From Devosia sp. Leaf420 (GTDB lineage Bacteria > Pseudomonadota > Alphaproteobacteria > Rhizobiales > Devosiaceae), in contig NZ_LMQU01000003.1 of NCBI RefSeq assembly GCF_001425445.1, positions 1 to 64,000 of the forward strand: a stretch of 64,000 nt of DNA, read 5' to 3'. The notes under the pieces are model-generated. The model did not search any database and was not told where the DNA came from. It was given only the letters and a program-made list of their open reading frames with translations. Every line of letters begins with the position of its first letter. Position 1 is the first letter of the stretch. Positions 59,205 to 64,000 of the stretch are shown here, in pieces. The position numbers and the translations under genes are program-made.

Positions 59205-60542
59205 ATGCGTAAAAACCTGTTAGCCAGGGTGCCTAAAGGTACAGTAGCCGTCGCTGGTTTGATTGTTGCTGCAGTCGGTTTGTCCGGTTGCTCCAGCCTC
59301 GGTGCTAGAACTTTTGGTGACCCGACAACTACCGGCTCGGTCGCGCAGTCGCCGGCGCCGCAATCAATAAATCAGCAGATGCCGTCGTCGCTCGGTCCGC
59401 AAGGGTCGATGCAGGTCGCTGATGCCCGTTTCCTGCCACCAGCGCCGATTGGCTCCTCGTTCGGAGCGCCCAGTCAGCCTATTTCGCCCGTTCAGTCGGG
59501 CTTCATGCAGCCGGCCGGCGCGACGTCGCCGATCGGAATGGGGGCGGGTTCGCCCTCGGTTCAATCCCAGGATCTTCCTGTACTGAGTCAATCCGCTTCC
59601 ATGGGAACCTCGCAAGCCATGCCCGCCATGCAGTCCTTGCCCACCGCGCCGGCAATGCCGCCCGCCGTGGCTCTCAATTCCGCTCCTTCCGGTGTCGCTC
59701 TTGGCGCGCCTCCATCCAATCTGGCTCTGCCGACCAATAGCAATGTGCCCGTCGCCGCTGCGCAGGGTGCACAGGCTGGGACGTTCACCCACACCATTGC
59801 CGGTGGCGAGTCGCTCTACACCATCGCCCGCCGCTACGAGGTCACGACCCAGTCACTCGTGCAGGCCAATGGTCTTTCCTCGCCCGACAAGATCGTCGTT
59901 GGCCAGGCGCTGATCATCCCGGGCCGTCCGGACCTCGTCCGCACGCCCACTGCGGCTCCGGCCGCGCAGCCGGTCACCCAGGTTGCAAGCGTCGGCGGCA
60001 ATCTCGGCGCGCCGCCGGCCCCACTTGGTAGCCGCCCACAGGCAATGCCTCAGGCCGTGCCGCAGCAAGCTGCCGTCGCTCCCGCCGCCACGCCGGCACC
60101 GGTTGCTCAGCCAACCGCTGCTCCAGCGCCGACCCAGGTTGCCAACGTTCCGGCCGCCGAACCTGTCGCTTCGGGTAATGACAAGTTCCGTTGGCCAGTC
60201 AGCGGCCGCGTCATCACCGATTTCGCCGCATCGCGCGGCACCGGTATCAATATCGACGTGCCGGAAGGCTCTTCGGTCAAGGCCGCCGAAAACGGTACAG
60301 TCATCTATGTCGGCTCGGGCGTCGAAGGTTACGGCAACCTGATCCTGATCCGCCATCCCAATGGTTACGTCTCCGCCTATGCCCATCTCGATGGCATGTC
60401 GGTCGCCAAGGGTGCTGCGGTTTCCCGCGGCGACGCGATCGGTACGGTCGGCATGACGGGCTCGGTGTCCAAGCCCCAGCTGCACTTCGAACTGCGCAAG
60501 GGTGCGACCCCGGTCGATCCAATGCCGCTGCTCGCCAGCTAA
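59205..60542 (+). CDS. Lipoprotein with LysM and degenerate LytM (M23) domains, NlpD/DipM-like
   Basis: 445 residues. A lipobox L-S-G-C places the lipid cysteine at residue 29. A Pro/Ala/Ser-rich linker leads to a LysM peptidoglycan-binding domain (about 192-240), another Ala/Pro linker, and a C-terminal M23-type domain (about 327-442). The zinc-binding motifs are damaged. The usual H-x-G-I-D reads G-T-G-I-N, and the usual H-L-H-F-E reads Q-L-H-F-E. This matches catalytically inactive LytM factors such as NlpD, which activate cell-division amidases. Upstream, TTAACCTTACC and TTTACCTTACC occur at 59079 and 59147. Confidence 0.88.
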   Translation: MRKNLLARVPKGTVAVAGLIVAAVGLSGCSSLGARTFGDPTTTGSVAQSPAPQSINQQMPSSLGPQGSMQVADARFLPPAPIGSSFGAPSQPISPVQSGFMQPAGATSPIGMGAGSPSVQSQDLPVLSQSASMGTSQAMPAMQSLPTAPAMPPAVALNSAPSGVALGAPPSNLALPTNSNVPVAAAQGAQAGTFTHTIAGGESLYTIARRYEVTTQSLVQANGLSSPDKIVVGQALIIPGRPDLVRTPTAAPAAQPVTQVASVGGNLGAPPAPLGSRPQAMPQAVPQQAAVAPAATPAPVAQPTAAPAPTQVANVPAAEPVASGNDKFRWPVSGRVITDFAASRGTGINIDVPEGSSVKAAENGTVIYVGSGVEGYGNLILIRHPNGYVSAYAHLDGMSVAKGAAVSRGDAIGTVGMTGSVSKPQLHFELRKGATPVDPMPLLAS

Positions 60543-60564
60543 GCGACATACGTTCAAATTCGAG

Positions 60565-60592
60565 AGGCCGGAGCCAATGCTCCGGCCTTTTT
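60565..60592. terminator. Bidirectional terminator between the LytM lipoprotein and DUF815 genes
   Basis: A perfect 10-bp stem (60565-60574 with 60579-60588) closes a CAAT loop and runs into TTTTT on the + strand. On the minus strand it is followed by CTCGAATTT, a weaker uridine run. It lies 22 bases after the lipoprotein stop and 9 bases beyond the DUF815 stop. Confidence 0.9.
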
Positions 60593-60600
60593 GTTTGTGA

Positions 60601-61467
60601 TTAGGCCGTCTTGCCCATCTCACCCGCGAGCGTGCGGATCAGCTGAATGGCCACACGGCCGGATCGTGCGCCTCGAGTTGCGGCCCATTCGATGGCGCGG
60701 GCGCGCAGTGTTTCTTCGTCGAGGCCCAGATCATAATGGGTCGCATAGCCGCGGACCATGGCGAGATAGGTGTCCTGATCGCAATTGTGGAAGCCGAGCC
60801 ACAGGCCGAAGCGGTCCGAAAGAGAGACCTTTTCTTCGACAGCTTCGCCGGGATTGATTGCCGTAGAGCGCTCGTTCTCGATCATGTCGCGCGGCATCAA
60901 ATGGCGGCGGTTCGAGGTGGCATAGAAAAGGACATTGTCTGGCCGTCCCTCAAGCCCACCATCAAGAATGGTCTTCAGCGATTTGTAGCTGGTCTCGCCA
61001 CTGTCAAAGCTGAGATCATCGCAAAATACGATGAACCGGGCAGGGGCGCCGGCAATGGTCCGCATCAGTTGCGGCAGGGTCTCGAGATCCTCTCGCGCAA
61101 TTTCAATGAGGACCAGACGCTCAAAGTCCTCACGCGACGTGATGTCGCCGTGGATGGCCTTGACCAGCGAGCTCTTGCCCATCCCCCGCGCGCCCCAAAG
61201 TAGCGCGTTGTTTGCGCCATGGCCGCGGGCGAACTGTTCGGTATTGGTCAAAAGCAGATCGCGCACATGGTCGATGCCGCGGAGCATCGACAGCGGGACG
61301 CGGCTGACGCGCGGCACAGGGAGCAGCGTTCCCGCTTCTCCCTGCCAGTGAAAGGCGTCGGCGATGTCGAGATCGAGGCAGGAAGTGCTCGACGTTTCTG
61401 GGGCTAGCGCAACGGCAATGGCTTCGAGAGCAGTGGCGATACGGCCAAGATAGTCTTTGGTTTTCAC
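60601..61467 (-). CDS. DUF815 family P-loop ATPase
   Basis: 288 residues. The P-loop G-A-R-G-M-G-K-S-S is near residue 93, and a Walker B-like F-I-V-F-C-D-D-L-S-F-D near residue 147. A-T-S-N-R-R-H-L-M-P-R-D-M-I is a sensor-like block. This is the DUF815 group of AAA-type ATPases, function unknown. The start is GTG at 61467 with AAGGA eight bases upstream. Convergent with the LytM lipoprotein gene and divergent from yajC. Confidence 0.88.
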   Translation of the reverse strand: MKTKDYLGRIATALEAIAVALAPETSSTSCLDLDIADAFHWQGEAGTLLPVPRVSRVPLSMLRGIDHVRDLLLTNTEQFARGHGANNALLWGARGMGKSSLVKAIHGDITSREDFERLVLIEIAREDLETLPQLMRTIAGAPARFIVFCDDLSFDSGETSYKSLKTILDGGLEGRPDNVLFYATSNRRHLMPRDMIENERSTAINPGEAVEEKVSLSDRFGLWLGFHNCDQDTYLAMVRGYATHYDLGLDEETLRARAIEWAATRGARSGRVAIQLIRTLAGEMGKTA

Positions 61468-61515
61468 CAGTCTATTCCTTCAAAAGACGCGCGGCATTGT
61501 GTTCCGTGAATAGCT

Positions 61516-61544
61516 TTGCAATCACAGGGGCCCAAATGTATAGT
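61516..61544 (+). promoter_or_regulatory. Probable sigma-70 promoter of yajC
   Basis: TTGCAA at 61516-61521 and TATAGT at 61539-61544 are separated by exactly 17 bases, the best -35/-10 pair seen in the window. Transcription from about 61551 would give a leader of some 110 bases before yajC. Confidence 0.6.
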
Positions 61545-61560
61545 CCGCGCGATTTTGGCC

Positions 61561-61636
61561 GGGGTGCAAGTGCACAAGACCCCATACGCGTCCAGTCTTT
61601 TCAAGCGAGACTGTGTGGCGCCCTTCTCCCCACACA
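61561..61636 (+). promoter_or_regulatory. Structured leader of yajC
   Basis: Three consecutive potential hairpins lie in the yajC 5' leader. GGGGT/ACCCC (61561-61565 and 61579-61583) encloses GTGC/GCAC. CAGTC/GACTG (61593-61597 and 61609-61613) comes next. TGTGTGG/CCACACA (61612-61618 and 61630-61636) ends 15 bases before the TAAGGAG ribosome-binding site. The last two share bases 61612-61613. No known riboswitch was recognised. Confidence 0.4.
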
Positions 61637-61661
61637 AGAAGAATCGTAAGGAGTTCGCCTG

Positions 61662-62012
61662 ATGTTTGTAACGCCCGCTTTTGCGCAGGATGCAGCTGCA
61701 CCCGCCACGGGAGGTTTCCAGGACATTCTGATCCAGCTTATGCCGATCGTGCTGCTGGTCATCATTTTCTGGCTGCTGATCTTCCGCCCGCAGCAGAAGC
61801 GGTTGAAAGCACAGCAGGCTATGCTCTCGGCTATCCGTCGCGGCGACACGGTCGTCACCACCGGCGGCATCGTCGGCAAGGTGACCAAGGCCGTTGACGG
61901 CGAAGATCTGGAAGTCGAAATCTCCCAGGGCGTTAAGGTCAAGCTCGTGCGCGGCATGATTGCCGACGTGCGCTCCAAGGCCGAGCCGGTGAACGACAAC
62001 AAGCCGGCCTAA
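61662..62012 (+). CDS. yajC: Preprotein translocase subunit YajC
   Basis: 116 residues: one transmembrane helix (about 24-42) followed by the family block F-R-P-Q-Q-K-R-L-K, then G-D-T-V-V-T-T-G-G-I-V-G-K-V. It associates with SecDF in the holotranslocon. The start has TAAGGAG eight bases upstream. A terminator-like hairpin and a palindromic repeat separate it from secDF, so the two genes may not be fully coexpressed. Confidence 0.95.
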   Translation: MFVTPAFAQDAAAPATGGFQDILIQLMPIVLLVIIFWLLIFRPQQKRLKAQQAMLSAIRRGDTVVTTGGIVGKVTKAVDGEDLEVEISQGVKVKLVRGMIADVRSKAEPVNDNKPA

Positions 62013-62027
62013 GCCGGAAACCAATTG

Positions 62028-62055
62028 GCCGGAGCCCGCGCGGCTCCGGCTTTCT
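62028..62055 (+). terminator. Terminator-like hairpin after yajC
   Basis: A perfect 9-bp stem (62028-62036 with 62042-62050) closes a CGCGC loop and is followed by TTTCT. The short, broken uridine run suggests partial termination, which would reduce transcription into secDF. Confidence 0.65.
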
Positions 62056-62069
62056 GACTCTTTGAAGCC

Positions 62070-62113
62070 GCATGTTTTCGTCCCGAACCCGATATCTGCT
62101 TCGGGAAACATGC
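62070..62113 (-). repeat. RIME-like palindromic repeat half-element, copy 2
   Basis: Inverted repeat with 8-bp outer arms (gcatgttt/aaacatgc, 62070-62077 and 62106-62113) and inner arms cccgaa/ttcggg (62082-62087 and 62100-62105). Its reverse complement, with the flanking cctag, lines up with the left unit of the element at 20016-20060. It lies between the yajC terminator and the secDF start, 17 bases ahead of the ATG. Confidence 0.7.
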
Positions 62114-62129
62114 TCTAGGACGCCGTTTC

Positions 62130-64000
62130 ATGAACCAGTCGCCGTTCCGCGTTGCCATCATTCTGATCGTCGCGATTGCGGGCATTCTGTTTGCCGCTCC
62201 CAATTTTCTGCCTAAAGATGTGCAGGATTCCTTGCCGGGGTGGCTGCCCAAGCCTGGGCTGGTTCTAGGTCTCGATCTACAGGGCGGTTCGCACCTGCTG
62301 CTCGGCGTCGACGAAAATAGCATCGTTTCCCAGCGCCTTTCCGACGTGCGCCGCGACGCACGAAACGTGCTCGCCAATCAAAATGGTATCGGCAACATCA
62401 TCACGACCGATGATGCCAAGCGCGCCATCTATATCGAGCTGACCGATCCTGCTCAAAAAGAGCAGGCGATGACGGCGCTTCAGGGCATTCAGAACACGGT
62501 CAATAACTCGCTGTTCTCGACCGGCGTCGGCGTCAACGAACTCGCATTCAGCGACATGCCCGACGGGCGTATCCAGATTGCTCTGACGCCTGAAGGCATT
62601 ACCCAGCGCATGAGCTCGCTGGTGTCGCAGTCTGTCGAAGTCATCCGCAATCGTATCGACGAGCTTGGCACGACCGAACCGACGATCCAGCGCCAGGGCG
62701 ACACCCGCGTTCTCGTCCAGGTTCCGGGCTTCGGCGACTCGACGCGCCTCAAGAACATCGTTTCGCAGACCGCGCGCCTGACCTTCCACATGGTCTATCC
62801 CGGCCTGACCGCCGATCAAGCCGAGGCGCAGGGCCTTCCGGCTGGCACCATGATCCTGCCGAGCCAGGACGGTACCCGCGAACTGCTCTACGAAGACGTT
62901 GCGCTCGGCGGTGAGTCGCTCGTTGATGCGCAGCCATCCTATGATTCTCAGCGCGGTATTCCGGTCGTCAGCTTCAAGTTCGACACGCGCGGCGCCATCA
63001 CCTTTGGCGAAATCACCTCCGCCAATGTCGGCAAGCGCTTTGCCATCGTCCTCGACAACACCGTCATCACCGCGCCTGTGATCCAGCAGCCGATTACGGG
63101 CGGCACGGGCCAAATCAGCGGTAACTTCACGACGGCCTCAGCCAACGATCTCGCGGTTCTGCTGCGCGCCGGTGCGTTGCCGGCCAGCCTCAACGTCATT
63201 GAAGAACGCACGGTGGACGCCAGCCTCGGCGCCGATTCGATCCGTGCCGGTGTGACTGCCGGTGTCGTCGCCTCCGTGCTGGTCGTAAGCTTCATGATCA
63301 TCGCCTATGGCGTGTGGGGCGTCTTCGCAAACGTCTCCTTGATCCTCAATGTCATCCTGATCTTCGGCGCTCTGTCCGTCCTCGGCTCGACGCTAACACT
63401 GCCCGGTATTGCCGGTATCGTTCTGACGATCGGTATGGCTGTGGACGCCAACGTTCTCATCTACGAACGAATGCGCGAAGAACAGCGGGCAGGGCGCACG
63501 CCATTACAGGCTATCAATGCCGGCTTCGAACGCGCCTGGGGCACGATCGTCGACTCGCATTTGACCCAGCTCGTGGCCGCCGTCGTCCTCTATTTCATGG
63601 GCTCCGGCCCGGTTCAGGGCTTTGCCGTGACGCTTGGTCTCGGCATTCTGACATCGCTCTTCACCTCCTATACGGTCACGTCCTACCAGGTGAACCTCTG
63701 GTACAAGCGCGTTCGTCCCAAGACCCTCAAAATCCAGCATTTCCGGTTCATTCCGGATGGCACCACCATCCCCTTCATGAAGATCTCGCGCTACGTCATC
63801 GCGCTCTCGATCATCATGTCCGTGGTCTCGATCGGGGCGGCCTATTTCAAGGGCTTCAATCTCGGCATCGACTTTGTCGGTGGTACGGCTATCGAACTGC
63901 AGCACACGGGCGGGCCGGCTGACGTAGGCCAAGTCCGCACCTTGCTCGATGGGCTCGAACTCGGCGAAATTCAGGTACAGGGCTTTGGTACGCCGGAAGA
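62130..64000 (+). CDS. secD: Protein translocase SecDF fusion, 3' end beyond the window
   Basis: The frame opens at ATG 62130 (M-N-Q-S-P-F-R-V-A-I-I-L) and stays open for 623 codons to the window edge. SecD landmarks include L-G-L-D-L-Q-G-G-S-H-L-L-L, the periplasmic P1 domain and G-M-A-V-D-A-N-V-L-I-Y-E-R. Without a stop the frame continues into SecF sequence: F-I-P-D-G-T-T-I-P-F, a new helix, then G-I-D-F-V-G-G-T-A-I-E-L. This fused form is common in Rhizobiales. It uses the proton gradient to pull exported proteins through SecYEG. Confidence 0.94.
   Translation, partial: MNQSPFRVAIILIVAIAGILFAAPNFLPKDVQDSLPGWLPKPGLVLGLDLQGGSHLLLGVDENSIVSQRLSDVRRDARNVLANQNGIGNIITTDDAKRAIYIELTDPAQKEQAMTALQGIQNTVNNSLFSTGVGVNELAFSDMPDGRIQIALTPEGITQRMSSLVSQSVEVIRNRIDELGTTEPTIQRQGDTRVLVQVPGFGDSTRLKNIVSQTARLTFHMVYPGLTADQAEAQGLPAGTMILPSQDGTRELLYEDVALGGESLVDAQPSYDSQRGIPVVSFKFDTRGAITFGEITSANVGKRFAIVLDNTVITAPVIQQPITGGTGQISGNFTTASANDLAVLLRAGALPASLNVIEERTVDASLGADSIRAGVTAGVVASVLVVSFMIIAYGVWGVFANVSLILNVILIFGALSVLGSTLTLPGIAGIVLTIGMAVDANVLIYERMREEQRAGRTPLQAINAGFERAWGTIVDSHLTQLVAAVVLYFMGSGPVQGFAVTLGLGILTSLFTSYTVTSYQVNLWYKRVRPKTLKIQHFRFIPDGTTIPFMKISRYVIALSIIMSVVSIGAAYFKGFNLGIDFVGGTAIELQHTGGPADVGQVRTLLDGLELGEIQVQGFGTPE

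Overview
This 64 kb window is chromosomal DNA of an alphaproteobacterium, most likely of the order Hyphomicrobiales (Rhizobiales) and plausibly Devosia or a close relative. That assignment is inferred from gene families and gene order, not from a database search. The pointers are: the full nuoA-N order followed by birA, RNase J and a DUF1467 gene; the short alphaproteobacterial type of prolyl-tRNA synthetase followed by lolC/lolD; pcm-tolC-popZ-valS; an ExoR-like Sel1 protein; a fused CysNC; and the erpA/dgt/argS/SPOR, scpAB-tatABC-serS-surE-LysM/LytM and yajC-secDF blocks. Coding density is high, overlapping stop/start codons are common, and no insertion sequence, integrase, prophage or CRISPR array was seen.

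Layout. 1-562: the 3' end of an outer-membrane beta-barrel gene and its terminator. 819-16054: a complete 14-gene complex I operon (nuoA to nuoN), with several translationally coupled junctions (TGATG or TAATG). 16055-19398: biotin ligase, RNase J, a DUF1467 membrane protein and a small exported protein. 19417-20116: a MmcQ/YjbR-like gene on the minus strand, a strong minus-strand terminator with a foldable candidate small RNA, and a bipartite palindromic repeat resembling the RIME class of rhizobia. 20136-23537: proS-lolC-lolD. 23568-28583: mixed genes (periplasmic repeat protein, nitroreductase, lytic transglycosylase, DUF2336 protein, NAD kinase, tRNA-Thr, a 52-residue acidic protein). 28878-31674: cysD-cysNC for sulfate activation. 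31671-36363: a ROK repressor divergent from a xylFHG sugar importer. 36408-44443: DUF1345 protein, tRNA-Cys, pcm, tolC, popZ, valS and a CorA-family transporter. 44901-50936: exoR-like gene, then a minus-strand SPOR/argS/dgt group. 51022-59082: erpA, a serine hydrolase, xth, scpA-scpB, tatA-tatB-tatC, serS, surE. 59205-64000: a lipoprotein with LysM and a degenerate LytM domain, a DUF815 ATPase, yajC and the start of a fused secDF that runs off the window.

How the genes work together. Most of the window is core physiology: respiration (Nuo), RNA decay (RNase J), tRNA charging (ProRS, ValRS, ArgRS, SerRS), chromosome and cell-cycle organisation (ScpAB, PopZ, SPOR protein, LytM protein), envelope biogenesis (LolCD, TolC, Tat, SecDF-YajC) and Fe-S supply (ErpA). 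The more accessory parts are the xylose-type transporter, the sulfate activation pair, the serine hydrolase and several uncharacterised exported proteins.

The most interesting non-gene signals are three. First, a KOPS-like octamer (GGGCAGGG/GGGNAGGG) lies almost exclusively on the + strand, even inside genes read from the minus strand; this suggests the + strand reads from origin toward terminus. Second, there is a foldable RNA with alternative pairings and a strong terminator directly in front of the MmcQ-like gene. Third, two related palindromic repeats sit upstream of proS and of secDF. All positions and counts were read by eye.
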